DNA of 64,000 nucleotides from an uncultured Acetatifactor sp. (GTDB lineage Bacteria > Bacillota > Clostridia > Lachnospirales > Lachnospiraceae). Positions 34,401 to 43,237 of this stretch are shown here, in pieces (position 1 is the first letter of the stretch; each line of letters opens with the position of its first letter). The position numbers and the translations under genes are program-made. The stretch spans positions 10,610-74,609 of the forward strand of contig CAJULV010000009.1 in assembly GCA_910587555.1 (NCBI GenBank), read 5' to 3'. The notes under the pieces are model-generated. The model saw nothing but the letters and a program-made list of their open reading frames with translations, was not told where the DNA came from and ran no database searches.

Positions 34401-35319
34401 TGTCAATCAGGGCATCCACTGCCTCCTGGAGCATGCGCTTCTCGTTGCGTACAATGATATCCGGTGCGCCCAACTCCAGCAACCTCTTCAGGCGGTTATT
34501 CCTGTTAATGATCCTTCTGTACAGATCATTTAAGTCAGATGTGGCAAAACGTCCGCCGTCCAGCTGAACCATTGGGCGGATATCGGGAGGGATTACCGGT
34601 ATTACGTCCATAATCATCCAGTCAGGCATATTCCCCGATTCGCGGAAAGCCTCTATCACCTCCAGGCGCTTGATAATACGGGCACGCTTCTGTCCTGAAG
34701 AATCCTTTAACCCTGTGCGAAGCTCGTCGGCCTCCTCATCCAGGTTAATTGCCTGCAGCAATTCCTTGACAGCCTCCGCTCCCATGCCCACACGGAATTT
34801 ATTCCCGTACATCTCCCTGGCATCCTGATATTCCTTTTCGGACAAAATCTGCTTGTAATCCAATCCCGACTCACCGGGATCCAGTACAATATAAGACGCA
34901 AAATAGAGTACCTTTTCCAGTACCCTGGGTGACAAATCCAGAATCAGTCCCATACGGCTGGGGATGCCCTTGAAATACCAGATATGAGATACCGGAGCCG
35001 CAAGTTCAATATGCCCCATGCGCTCTCTGCGCACACTGGCCTTGGTAACTTCCACACCGCATCTGTCACAAACAACGCCCTTGTACCTGATCTTCTTATA
35101 TTTACCGCAATGACACTCCCAGTCCTTATTGGGTCCGAATATCTTCTCACAGAACAGGCCGTCCCTCTCGGGCTTCAGTGTTCTGTAGTTAATGGTTTCC
35201 GGCTTCATTACCTCGCCGTGTGACCATTCCCGGATCTTCTCCGGTGAAGCCAGACCAATTTTAATGGCGTCAAATGTCATGGGCTGATATGCAGCCGCTT
35301 CATTTTTGGTTTCTGACAT
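31429..35319 (-). CDS. rpoC: DNA-directed RNA polymerase subunit beta'
   Basis: A 1296-residue subunit forming the catalytic clamp of RNA polymerase. The first zinc site is CHCGKYKKIRYKGVVCDRCG (about residues 67-86). The Mg2+-binding NADFDGDQMAVH loop is near residue 455, and the second zinc cluster includes CRSHVGICAKCYG. The trigger-loop region around MRTFHTGGVAG is intact. The start at 35319 has GGGAG upstream; an ATG three codons earlier has no site. The core ends near KRYRSIRLNTDENEK, after which about 95 acidic residues follow, including three 11-residue SPEDDGEGVSG repeats; clostridial RpoC proteins usually stop sooner. It lies 104 bp after rpoB. Confidence 0.98.
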   Translation of the reverse strand: MSETKNEAAAYQPMTFDAIKIGLASPEKIREWSHGEVMKPETINYRTLKPERDGLFCEKIFGPNKDWECHCGKYKKIRYKGVVCDRCGVEVTKASVRRERMGHIELAAPVSHIWYFKGIPSRMGLILDLSPRVLEKVLYFASYIVLDPGESGLDYKQILSEKEYQDAREMYGNKFRVGMGAEAVKELLQAINLDEEADELRTGLKDSSGQKRARIIKRLEVIEAFRESGNMPDWMIMDVIPVIPPDIRPMVQLDGGRFATSDLNDLYRRIINRNNRLKRLLELGAPDIIVRNEKRMLQEAVDALIDNGRRGRPVTGPGNRALKSLSDMLKGKTGRFRQNLLGKRVDYSGRSVIVVGPELKIYQCGLPKEMAIELFKPFVMRELVAKGISQNIKNAKKLVDKMDTQVWDVLEEVIKEHPVMLNRAPTLHRLGIQAFEPILVEGKAIKLHPLVCTAFNADFDGDQMAVHLPLSVEAQAECRFLLLSPNNLLKPSDGGPVAVPSQDMVLGIYYLTQERPGALGEGKFFKSVNEAILAYENKYCTLHSRINVRVSRKNADGEVVTGNVESTLGRFIFNEILPQDLGFVDRTVPENFLKLEVDFHVDKKGLKQILEKVINTHGASRTAEVLDDVKSIGYKYSTRAAMTVSISDMTVPARKQEMLEEAQATVDQISTNFRRGLSTEEERYRAVVETWNETDKKLTEVLLAGLDKYNNIFMMADSGARGSNQQIKQLAGMRGLMADTTGRTIELPIKSNFREGLDVLEYFMSAHGARKGLSDTALRTADSGYLTRRMVDVSQELSIREIDCSEGRTEIPGMTVKAFVDGKETIEGLKDRIMGRYSCEDIYDKDGELIVKHNHMITPGRAARILSEGVNEKGEPVDAVKIRTILTCRSHVGICAKCYGANMATGEAVQVGEAVGIIAAQSIGEPGTQLTMRTFHTGGVAGDDITQGLPRVEELFEARKPKGLAIIAEFGGRAELRDTKKKREVLITNEETGENKAYLIPYGSRIKVLDGQMLEAGDELTEGSVNPHDLLKIKGIRAVQDYMLREVQRVYRLQGVDIADKHIEVIVRQMLKKVRIENSGDTEFLPGTLVDVLEYEDMNEALFAEGKELAEGKQVLLGITKAALATNSFLSAASFQETTKVLTEAAIKGKVDNLIGLKENVIIGKLIPVGTGMKRYRSIRLNTDENEKVRAAENDESEAASVEQGADIRESEEIGGANDGDVYDESREPEEGMSDSPEDDGEGVSGSPEDDGEGVSGSPEDDGEGISVNPEDAEDDASETEESENPDELALVGTRE
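31525..31623 (-). repeat. Three tandem 33-bp repeats in the rpoC 3' end
   Basis: The 33-bp unit beginning GCCTTCCCCGTCATCC recurs at 31525, 31558 and 31591 with almost no change; a degenerate copy precedes at about 31492. It is in frame and encodes an 11-residue acidic repeat in the RpoC tail. Confidence 0.93.
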
Positions 35320-35423
35320 GATTGGCACTCCCTTCTATATCTTTACTCATTTATGCATCGTGCTAAAGCAGCGCGCTTCTGCAGGCTGCTCCGTTTCGTC
35401 TCAGCCTGCAGCCGCCGTCACTG

Positions 35424-38400
35424 TCAGAATTCATCGGCATTGTCGAATTCATCGGTTTCCGACCCAAATCCCACGTCACTGAAATCATCGTCGTCGTCAT
35501 CCTCATCCTCCGAATCGATGAATTCACCGCTCTCATCATCATACTCCTGGGCCTGATACCCCATCTCTCCCAGAGAGCCGTTATCATAGTCATCGTACTT
35601 ACGGTCATCGCCCATTTCGTAGCGATAATCCGTATCGCCGTAATCGATGGTTTCCATGATCTCGACTTCCGTCTGGTCTTCGCGGAGAACACGCACGTCC
35701 AATCCAAGCGCCTGCAGCTCCTTCAGCAACACCTTGAAGGATTCCGGAATACCGGGTTCCGGAATATTGTCGCCCTTGATAATCGCTTCATACGTCTTCA
35801 CACGTCCCACGACATCGTCGGATTTCACTGTCAGGATCTCCTGCAGCGTATAGGATGCGCCGTAAGCCTCCAGGGCCCAGACTTCCATCTCTCCGAAACG
35901 CTGTCCGCCGAACTGCGCCTTACCGCCCAGCGGCTGCTGGGTCACCAGGGAGTACGGACCGGTGGAACGGGCGTGAATCTTGTCGTCCACCAGATGGTGC
36001 AGCTTCAGATAATGCATGTGCCCGATGGTAACGGGGCTGTCAAAATACTCTCCCGTCCGGCCGTCTCTCAGGCGTACTTTGCCGTCGCCGGATATTTTCA
36101 CGCCCTTCCACAGCTCCCTGTGTTCACGGTTGTCGGACAGATACTGCAGTACTTCAGGGCGAAGCACATCCTTATGCTTCTCTTCAAATTCTTCCCACTC
36201 CAAATTGACATAATCGTTTGCAAGATTCAGTGTGTCCGTAATATCCTTCTCGTTAGCGCCGTCAAAAATAGGCGTGGCCACATTAAAGCCCAGTGCCCTG
36301 GCCGCCAGGGACAGATGTATCTCCAGCACCTGCCCGATATTCATACGGGAAGGCACGCCCAGAGGATTCAGCACGATGTCCAGCGGACGCCCGTTGGGCA
36401 GGTAGGGCATATCCTCCACCGGCAGCACCCTGGAAACCACACCCTTGTTGCCGTGACGTCCTGCCATCTTGTCGCCTACGGAAAGCTTTCTCTTCTGTGC
36501 TATATAGATGCGGACCGCCTGGTTCACACCGGGAGAAAGTTCATCGCTGTTCTCCCTTGTAAACACTTTTGCGTCCACTACAATACCATATTCTCCATGA
36601 GGAACCTTCAGGGAAGTATCACGCACTTCTCTTGCCTTCTCTCCGAAAATGGCTCTCAGCAGCCGCTCTTCGGCAGTCAGCTCCGTCTCCCCCTTCGGCG
36701 TAACCTTGCCGACCAGGATATCTCCGGCGCGCACCTCCGCACCGATTCGAATGATACCCCTGTCATCCAGATCCTTCAGCGCATCGTCGCCCACGCCGGG
36801 AACGTCACGGGTAATTTCCTCGGGTCCCAGCTTGGTGTCACGGGCTTCCGCCTCATACTCCTCGATATGGACAGACGTATACACATCATCCTGAACCAAG
36901 CGCTCGCTCATGAGAACGGCGTCCTCGTAGTTGTATCCCTCCCAGGTCATAAATCCAATCAGCGGATTCTTACCCAGGGCCAGCTCGCCCATGGCAGTGG
37001 AAGGGCCGTCCGCAATCACCTGTCCCGCCGCCACATGGTCTCCCTTGAACACAATGGGTTTCTGATTGTAGCAGTTGGACTGGTTGCTGCGCGCAAACTT
37101 GGTCAGATGGAACTCCGCCTTCTCTCCGTCGTCATAGGTCATACGAATCAGAGCCGACGACACATAATCTATGGTTCCGGGCTTCTTCGCAACCACGCAC
37201 ACGCCGGAGTCTACAGCCACCTTGGGTTCCATGCCGGTACCCACCACAGGCGCTTCCGTGGTCAGAAGCGGCACCGCCTGGCGCTGCATGTTGGATCCCA
37301 TCAGGGCACGGTTCGCGTCATCGTTCTGCAGGAACGGAATCAGGGCCGTGGCAACGGAGAATACCATCCTGGGCGAAACGTCCATGTAGTCAAACATGGA
37401 GCGGGGATACTCGGAAGTCTCGTCCCGGAAACGTCCGGAAACCGTATTTCTCACGAAATGCCCTTCCGCATCCAGCGCCTCACTGGCCTGCGCCACATGG
37501 TAATTATCCTCTTCGTCCGCCGTCATATAGACTACGTCATTGGTGACAATGGGATTCCTCGGATCCGTCTTGTCTATCTTTCTGTAGGGAGCCTCAATGA
37601 AACCGTATTCATTGATTCTGGCATAACTGGCAAGGTAGTTGATCAGTCCGATATTGGGTCCTTCAGGTGTCTCGATAGGACACATTCTGCCGTAATGAGA
37701 ATAGTGTACGTCACGAACCTCAAATCCGGCACGGTCTCTGGACAGGCCTCCGGGTCCCAGTGCGGACAGACGGCGCTTGTTGGTCAGCTCTGCCAGCGGG
37801 TTGTTCTGGTCCATAAACTGGGACAGCTGTGAGGAACCGAAGAATTCCTTTACGGCCGCCGTCACGGGCTTAATGTTGATCAGAGCCTGAGGCGAAGTCT
37901 CGTCCGCGTCATGGGTGGTCATACGCTCACGCACCACCCTCTCCATTCTGGATAAGCCGATGCGGTACTGGTTCTGGAGCAGCTCGCCCACGGAACGGAT
38001 ACGCCGATTGCCCAGATGGTCGATGTCGTCATCGTTTCCAAGCCCATACTCCAGATGCATATTATAGTTAATGGAAGCAATAATATCTTCCTTGGTCACA
38101 TGTTTTGGCACAAGTTCATGCACATTCTTCTTGATCGCTTCCGCCAGCTTCCCGGGGTCATCGGAAAACTCCTCCAGGATCTGAGCCAGGACCGGGTAAT
38201 AAACCTTCTCCTTAATGCCGAAATCATGGGGATCACAGTCTACAAAGCTGGTAAGGTCAACCATCATATTGGAGAGAACCTTCACATTCTTCTCCTCTGT
38301 CTGAATATATACAAAGGGAACCGCCGCATTCTGAATGGCATCCGCCAGCGCCATGTCTATCTTTGTACCCTCTTCCGCCAACACTTCGCCGGTGGAAGGA

Positions 38401-39305
38401 TCCACTACGTCCGCCGCCAGGATATGGCCTCGAATCCTGTTCCTGAGCGCCAGTTTCTTGTTAAACTTATATCTGCCCACCTTTGCAAGATCATATCTGC
38501 GGGGGTCAAAAAACATGGCGTTAATCAGGCTCTCCGCGCTCTCGACGCTCAAAGGCTCCCCGGGACGTATTTTCTTATACAGCTCCAGCAGGCCTTCCTG
38601 ATAGTTCTCGGCGGTATCCTTTGCAAAGCTGGCCTCAATCTTCGGCTCGTCCCCGAATACCTCACGGATTTCATCGTTGGTCCCAATCCCCAGCGCACGA
38701 ATCAGCACGGTCACGGGAACCTTACGGGTTCTGTCCACACGCACATAAAAGACATCGTTGGAATCCGTCTCATACTCCAGCCACGCACCCCTGTTGGGAA
38801 TCACCGTACAGGAATACAGCTTCTTTCCCAGCTTGTCATGCCCTATGGCGTAATAAATGCCCGGGGAACGTACCAGCTGGCTTACGATGACACGCTCAGC
38901 TCCATTGATCACGAAAGTACCGGTCTCTGTCATCAGGGGAAGGTCGCCCATGAAAATCTTATGTTCGCTGATTTCTTCTTTTTCCTTATTATAGAGCCGT
39001 ACAGTCACCGTTAACGGTGCGGCATAGGTAGCATCTCTCTCTTTACATTCCTCAATGGAATACTTCACATCATCCTTGCTCAGTTCAAAGTCAACAAATT
39101 CAAGGCTTAAAGATCCACTGTAGTCAGCAATAGGAGAGATGTCATCAAAAGCTTCCTTCAGTCCTTCCACCAGAAACCACTGATAGGAATCCTTCTGAAC
39201 CTCAAGCAGGTTCGGCATTTCCAATACTTCATTCTGACGCGCATAGCTCATACGCATGACTTTGGTGCCGGCAACTGGACGTATTCTGTTTTTCTCCATT
39301 GACAT
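35424..39305 (-). CDS. rpoB: DNA-directed RNA polymerase subunit beta
   Basis: A 1293-residue subunit with the full set of beta-subunit landmarks: RPVAGTKVMRMSYAR-type start, rifampicin pocket FFGSSQLSQFMDQNNPLAEL, GRMCPIETPEGPNIGL, and the C-terminal GGKAQFGGQRFGEMEVWALE. In the rifampicin cluster the position usually occupied by His (E. coli 526) is Asn, codon at 37779-37781; the Asp516- and Ser531-equivalents are retained. After the normal end near REDQTEVEIMETIDYGD a roughly 75-residue Asp/Glu/Tyr-rich tail follows (with seven consecutive Asp/Glu residues). The start has GGGGTGAA upstream; its own promoter lies at 39536-39564. Confidence 0.98.
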   Translation of the reverse strand: MSMEKNRIRPVAGTKVMRMSYARQNEVLEMPNLLEVQKDSYQWFLVEGLKEAFDDISPIADYSGSLSLEFVDFELSKDDVKYSIEECKERDATYAAPLTVTVRLYNKEKEEISEHKIFMGDLPLMTETGTFVINGAERVIVSQLVRSPGIYYAIGHDKLGKKLYSCTVIPNRGAWLEYETDSNDVFYVRVDRTRKVPVTVLIRALGIGTNDEIREVFGDEPKIEASFAKDTAENYQEGLLELYKKIRPGEPLSVESAESLINAMFFDPRRYDLAKVGRYKFNKKLALRNRIRGHILAADVVDPSTGEVLAEEGTKIDMALADAIQNAAVPFVYIQTEEKNVKVLSNMMVDLTSFVDCDPHDFGIKEKVYYPVLAQILEEFSDDPGKLAEAIKKNVHELVPKHVTKEDIIASINYNMHLEYGLGNDDDIDHLGNRRIRSVGELLQNQYRIGLSRMERVVRERMTTHDADETSPQALINIKPVTAAVKEFFGSSQLSQFMDQNNPLAELTNKRRLSALGPGGLSRDRAGFEVRDVHYSHYGRMCPIETPEGPNIGLINYLASYARINEYGFIEAPYRKIDKTDPRNPIVTNDVVYMTADEEDNYHVAQASEALDAEGHFVRNTVSGRFRDETSEYPRSMFDYMDVSPRMVFSVATALIPFLQNDDANRALMGSNMQRQAVPLLTTEAPVVGTGMEPKVAVDSGVCVVAKKPGTIDYVSSALIRMTYDDGEKAEFHLTKFARSNQSNCYNQKPIVFKGDHVAAGQVIADGPSTAMGELALGKNPLIGFMTWEGYNYEDAVLMSERLVQDDVYTSVHIEEYEAEARDTKLGPEEITRDVPGVGDDALKDLDDRGIIRIGAEVRAGDILVGKVTPKGETELTAEERLLRAIFGEKAREVRDTSLKVPHGEYGIVVDAKVFTRENSDELSPGVNQAVRIYIAQKRKLSVGDKMAGRHGNKGVVSRVLPVEDMPYLPNGRPLDIVLNPLGVPSRMNIGQVLEIHLSLAARALGFNVATPIFDGANEKDITDTLNLANDYVNLEWEEFEEKHKDVLRPEVLQYLSDNREHRELWKGVKISGDGKVRLRDGRTGEYFDSPVTIGHMHYLKLHHLVDDKIHARSTGPYSLVTQQPLGGKAQFGGQRFGEMEVWALEAYGASYTLQEILTVKSDDVVGRVKTYEAIIKGDNIPEPGIPESFKVLLKELQALGLDVRVLREDQTEVEIMETIDYGDTDYRYEMGDDRKYDDYDNGSLGEMGYQAQEYDDESGEFIDSEDEDDDDDDFSDVGFGSETDEFDNADEF

Positions 39306-39535
39306 TTCACCCCGTTCTTTCTGTGCAAAATCCAGTCTTTCTCAGCGGTTGTCCTCTGGCCGCCGGGAAAGCCTTTTTACACTTTTATGCCCCGTACCCC
39401 GGATGTGCAGAGTCCTCCGGAATTTCCTCCCCGGAAATACCACAAAAAAACTGCTCTGTTTCCTGAAGCAGGCATAATAATGCATTCTTGTATACCACCA
39501 CGGCTTGCGGTTCACCGCACAATAATGCACTTTCC

Positions 39536-39564
39536 ATAATAACACAAATTGGAAAAGAGGTCAA
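39536..39564 (-). promoter_or_regulatory. Strong promoter of rpoBC
   Basis: On the minus strand TTGACC (39564-39559) and TATTAT (39541-39536) are 17 bp apart in an AT-rich setting, about 230 bp before rpoB. It gives rpoBC transcription independent of rplJL. The remaining leader (39306-39530) shows nothing specific. Confidence 0.75.
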
Positions 39565-39649
39565 GTTAATTTTAGAAAATTTTAGGAATTCGGATATGAT
39601 GTGCATAGCAGTCAAAACAGCCAAAAAGCCGTTCCCGCTGTACCCCAGA

Positions 39650-39688
39650 TAAGAAAAGACAGCTTTCCATGGATGAAAACTGCCTTTT
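39650..39688 (-). terminator. Terminator or attenuator between rplL and rpoB
   Basis: AAAAGGCAG pairs with CTGTCTTTT (one wobble pair) and inner bases TTTTC/GGAAA extend the stem; on the minus strand it ends in CTTTTCTT. It is 18 bp after the rplL stop and could end or partly attenuate the rplJL message. Confidence 0.65.
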
Positions 39689-39705
39689 CCTTCGTATGTC
39701 TCTGA

Positions 39706-40077
39706 TTATTTCACGGTAACCTTTGCGCCGACTTCTTCCAGCTTCTTCTTTACTTCTTCAGCCTCGTCCTTGCTGATGCCTTCCTTGATTACCTTGGGAG
39801 CACCCTCAACGGTATCCTTAGCTTCCTTCAGGCCCAGTCCGGTAATCTCACGGACAACCTTGATAACCTTAACCTTCTCGGAACCAACCTCTGTCAGTTC
39901 TACATCGAACTCGGTCTTCTCTTCCACTTCCTCTGCAGGGCCTGCTGCTGCAACTACAACGCCTGCTGCTGCGGATACGCCGAACTCTTCCTCACAAGCC
40001 TTCACAAGATCATTCAACTCTAATACAGTCATCTCTTTGATCGCTTCGATCAGTTCCTGAGCTGTCAATTTAGCCAT
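39706..40077 (-). CDS. rplL: 50S ribosomal protein L7/L12
   Basis: A 123-residue stalk protein that recruits translation factors. The N-terminal dimer region (MAKLTAQELIEAIKEMT), the Ala/Gly/Val hinge and the C-terminal factor-binding domain with GLGLKEAKDTVEGAPKVIKE are typical. ATG 40077 has GGAGG eight bases upstream; five extra residues to an earlier ATG are rejected. Follows rplJ by 192 bp. Confidence 0.97.
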   Translation of the reverse strand: MAKLTAQELIEAIKEMTVLELNDLVKACEEEFGVSAAAGVVVAAAGPAEEVEEKTEFDVELTEVGSEKVKVIKVVREITGLGLKEAKDTVEGAPKVIKEGISKDEAEEVKKKLEEVGAKVTVK

Positions 40078-40269
40078 TTTATTATCCTCCATTTTCTGAT
40101 TTTTATTTTCTGCCGTCGCCGGGGCTGCCTGCCCTCCTGTCCGCGGCGGCCTACGCGTCTCCGGAGGCGTACGCCCTTACCGGCAATGCCTGCCGCATCA
40201 GCCGTCCCACGGGATATCCGCTCCCGAAACAATATTGCCTTGCACTATGGCAAATCCAATCATGCTTCC

Positions 40270-40806
40270 TTACTCTGCAGGAGCCGCTTCAGGCTCTGCC
40301 GCAGCTGCCTCGCATGCAGAAGCGCCGCCTTTTTCCGCCAGCTGGTTCATTACGCGGGCGAAATTGGTAATCGGACTCTGCAGGCTGCCAAGCAGCTTGG
40401 AAATAAGGACTTCCCTGGAAGGAATGCTGGCGATAGCCGCCATTCCCTTTGCATCATACACGGTGCCTTCCACCACGCCTGCCTTAATCTCCAGCTTGTT
40501 GGCGGTCTTCGCGAAATCGGTGAGTACTCTCGCCGGAGCCGTCGCGTCATCTGTGGAGACGGCAATCGCATTGGGGCCTTCCAGATAGGGAGCCAGGCCT
40601 TCAAATGCCGTACCCTTGAATGCGAAATTCATCAGGGTATTCTTGTACACCTTGTAGGTGATGCCTGCTTCGCGCAGGTTCCTGCGCAGCTGCGTATCCT
40701 GCTCAACGGTAAGTCCGCAGTAGTCTACCAGTACAACCGATTGGGCGTCTTTCACGCAGGCGGAAATCTCATCCACAATGGGTTTCTTCAATTCAACCTT
40801 TGCCAT
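40270..40806 (-). CDS. rplJ: 50S ribosomal protein L10
   Basis: A 178-residue protein that anchors L7/L12 dimers to 23S rRNA. The N-terminal rRNA-binding part includes VVLVDYCGLTVEQDTQLRRNLRE and YKVYKNTL; the C-terminal helix is Ala/Glu-rich. Good ribosome site (AGGAGG). In Gram-positive bacteria L10 represses its own operon by binding the leader RNA, which is recognisable here. Confidence 0.97.
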   Translation of the reverse strand: MAKVELKKPIVDEISACVKDAQSVVLVDYCGLTVEQDTQLRRNLREAGITYKVYKNTLMNFAFKGTAFEGLAPYLEGPNAIAVSTDDATAPARVLTDFAKTANKLEIKAGVVEGTVYDAKGMAAIASIPSREVLISKLLGSLQSPITNFARVMNQLAEKGGASACEAAAAEPEAAPAE

Positions 40807-40881
40807 TTCTTTACCTCCTTATAGATTTTGTGCCGATAAAGAAGCTGCTGCACGCTGCACCCGCAGCATGACAATCCATTT

Positions 40882-40980
40882 AAAAACCCCTGAGAATACG
40901 GAAGTCCTCCGAAACAAGCCTGGGAGAACTCCCCGGGAACCGGCTGTACCTCGAAACCGCTTCCTTTCACTCAGGGGGAT
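40882..40980 (-). ncRNA. L10 leader (ribosomal protein autoregulatory element)
   Basis: In the 393-bp region before rplJ the minus strand has CCCCTGAG (40977-40970) able to pair with CTCAGGGG (40894-40887), the latter followed at once by TTTTT. Between them lie GAAAGGAAGCGG and further stem segments, as expected for the firmicute L10 leader with its terminator. The positions agree with a promoter at 41154-41183. Confidence 0.7.
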
Positions 40981-41153
40981 AATCGTCAAATGTGCGTCTC
41001 GGTGTATTCCGATATTACATCGGCATACCCTCCGCCGCCTTCTTCTCCTCGGTAGGATTTACGTCGGAAATACATTGCTTCCGTATCCGCCGGGCGGCTA
41101 CCGGAACATGCTCCCAACACCTACTGTCTTCGGCCTGGTTTATAACCATTGGA

Positions 41154-41183
41154 ATCATACCATAAGGAGCCAACATAAGTCAA
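41154..41183 (-). promoter_or_regulatory. Promoter of rplJL
   Basis: On the minus strand TTGACT (41183-41178) and TATGAT (41159-41154) are 18 bp apart, directly after the rplA stop. It yields a leader of about 340 nt carrying the L10 regulatory element. Confidence 0.75.
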
Positions 41184-41199
41184 CCCCAAAATAAATATT

Positions 41200-41889
41200 T
41201 TAAAACTTTGCAACATTCAGCTTTACGCCGGGACCCATGGTGCTGGTCAGCGTAATGCTTCTCAGGAACTGTCCCTTTACCGCACTGGGCCTTGCCTTGA
41301 CGATGGCATCCATCAGCGCGTTAAAGTTCTCCTGCAGCGCCTCGTCGGTGAAGGAAACCTTTCCGACGGGTACGTGGATAATGTTGGTCTTGTCAAGCCT
41401 GTACTCAATCTTACCGGCTTTGATATCCTTAACGGCCTTGGTTACATCCATGGTAACGGTACCTGCCTTGGGATTGGGCATCAGGCCCTTAGGTCCCAGG
41501 ACTTTACCGAGGCGTCCCACTACGCCCATCATATCGGGGGTAGCAACCACTACGTCAAAATCCAGCCAGCCGTCCTTCTGAATCTTCGGAATCAACTCCT
41601 CGCCGCCTACATAGTCGGCGCCGGCAGCCTCTGCCTCGTTTACCTTGTCGCCTTTTGCGAATACCAGGACCTTAACCGTCTTACCGGTTCCGTTGGGCAG
41701 CACCACCGCGCCGCGGATCTGCTGCTCTGCATGACGTCCGTCACAGCCTGTCCTGATGTGTACTTCAACAGTCTCGTCAAACTTTGCCGGCGCAGCCTTC
41801 TTCACCAGGGCGATGGCGTCCGCCGGATCATATAATGTCGTGCGGTCCACCAGCTTTGCGGCCTCCGCATATTTCTTGCCATGTTTCAT
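41200..41889 (-). CDS. rplA: 50S ribosomal protein L1
   Basis: A 229-residue protein binding 23S rRNA at the E-site stalk. The sequence MKHGKKYAEAAKLVD, the family signature near VATPDMMGVVGRLGKVLGPKGLMPNPKAGTV (only the central part is diagnostic) and the C-terminal STMGPGVKLN are typical. It follows rplK by 192 bp; this gap shows no clear promoter. Ribosome site AGGAGG is present. Confidence 0.97.
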   Translation of the reverse strand: MKHGKKYAEAAKLVDRTTLYDPADAIALVKKAAPAKFDETVEVHIRTGCDGRHAEQQIRGAVVLPNGTGKTVKVLVFAKGDKVNEAEAAGADYVGGEELIPKIQKDGWLDFDVVVATPDMMGVVGRLGKVLGPKGLMPNPKAGTVTMDVTKAVKDIKAGKIEYRLDKTNIIHVPVGKVSFTDEALQENFNALMDAIVKARPSAVKGQFLRSITLTSTMGPGVKLNVAKF

Positions 41890-42081
41890 ACTTGCACCTC
41901 CTGTCCGCTTCAGCGGACACTACTTTCTACCCTCCAGGTTCAAACGACAACCTTTCGTTGTCTCCCAATTCATTCATACGGCGTATTCTGCAACCGAATC
42001 CGTGTATACGGCTCACTCTGCCGCGCCGGAAGCAGGCGGAATCCAAACGCCGTCTCTATTAAATCCACATAAAGCCGGATG

Positions 42082-42507
42082 TTACTCCTCTACGGTGATG
42101 CCCATGCTGCGCGCCGTCCCGGCGATCATGCTCATGGCAGCTTCCACGCTTGCCGCATTCAGATCCGGCATCTTCAGCTCGGCGATCTCCTGAAGCTTCG
42201 CCTTGGAAAGAGTGGCAACCTTCGTCTTGTTGGGTACTGCGGAACCTGATTTCAGGTTGCAGGCCTTCTTCAGCAATACGGCTGCCGGGGGTGTCTTCGT
42301 AATGAAACTAAAGGATCTGTCCGCATATACTGTGATAACCACAGGGATGATGACATCACCTTTGTCTGCAGTTCTTGCGTTGAACTGCTTTGTGAATTCA
42401 ACAATGTTCACGCCATGCTGTCCAAGTGCAGGACCAACCGGCGGTGCCGGTGTCGCTTTGCCGGCAGGAATCTGCAGTTTGATATAACCTGTTACTTTTT
42501 TTGCCAT
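42082..42507 (-). CDS. rplK: 50S ribosomal protein L11
   Basis: A 141-residue protein of the GTPase-associated centre, target region of thiopeptides. The conserved start MAKKVTGYIKLQIPAGKATP, the Pro-rich PAPPVGPALGQHGVNI loop and the C-terminal signature KMPDLNAASVEAAMSMIAGT are all present. The 197-bp gap to nusG contains a GC-rich hairpin (CCGCCC/GGGCGG) without a T-tract. Confidence 0.97.
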   Translation of the reverse strand: MAKKVTGYIKLQIPAGKATPAPPVGPALGQHGVNIVEFTKQFNARTADKGDVIIPVVITVYADRSFSFITKTPPAAVLLKKACNLKSGSAVPNKTKVATLSKAKLQEIAELKMPDLNAASVEAAMSMIAGTARSMGITVEE

Positions 42508-42704
42508 TTTGGCACCTCCTAAATAATGTGGTAAACCGGCGCAGGAATTTTATTTCCTGCTCCCACGTTCCGACGCGGCACCATAACCGCCCTTCCCCGG
42601 CCGCTGCCGTCCCCCGCTTGCGCAGGATGCCGTATGCGGAGCCAGACACAGGCAATACCGCCGCGTGTATCCCACCGCCCTTTCCGGGGCGGAAAATACC
42701 GTTT

Positions 42705-43223
42705 TTAAAGTTTCCGAACCTCTGCGAAACTGATTTCTACGGGAGTCTCCCTGCCGAACAGCTCCACGTTGATGGTAGCCGTCTGCTTGCTGTAATCCAG
42801 CTTCTGGACGACGCCGATGGTGTCTTTCCAGATTCCCGCCACAACGGAAATACTGTCTCCCTCCGCAAAGTCAATGGAAACATTTTCAGTCTTGATGCCC
42901 AGAGGCTTCATCTCCGCCTCCGTCAAGGGCACCGGCTTGCTCCCCGGCCCCACGAAGCCCGTGACGCCCCGGGTATTCCGGACAACATACCATGTGTCAT
43001 CGTTCATCTCCATATTGAGGAGCACATAACCAGGAAACATCTTCTTCTGGACAGTCTTCCTGGCACCGTTTTTCATCTCTATTACATCCTGCAGGGGAAC
43101 CCTCACTTCCAGAATCTGTTCTGCAAGGTGCTTGTTGTTCTCAATGGTCTTCTCAATATTGGCTTTGACTTTGTTTTCATATCCCGAGTAGGTATGCACC
43201 ACATACCATTTTGCCTCTGCCAT
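42705..43223 (-). CDS. nusG: Transcription termination/antitermination protein NusG
   Basis: A 172-residue factor bridging RNA polymerase to ribosome or Rho. The NGN domain begins AKWYVVHTYSGYENKVKANIE and contains FPGYVLLNM; the KOW domain near EGDSISVVAGIWKDTIGVV completes it. The start lies 14 bp after secE, the usual pairing. Confidence 0.97.
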   Translation of the reverse strand: MAEAKWYVVHTYSGYENKVKANIEKTIENNKHLAEQILEVRVPLQDVIEMKNGARKTVQKKMFPGYVLLNMEMNDDTWYVVRNTRGVTGFVGPGSKPVPLTEAEMKPLGIKTENVSIDFAEGDSISVVAGIWKDTIGVVQKLDYSKQTATINVELFGRETPVEISFAEVRKL

Positions 43224-43237
43224 AAATCACCCTCGCC

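Noticed and set aside
32134..34533. Long plus-strand open frame of about 800 residues (similar ones at 35973-37832 and 38016-39014)
   Set aside because: Antisense shadows of rpoC and rpoB caused by biased codon use.
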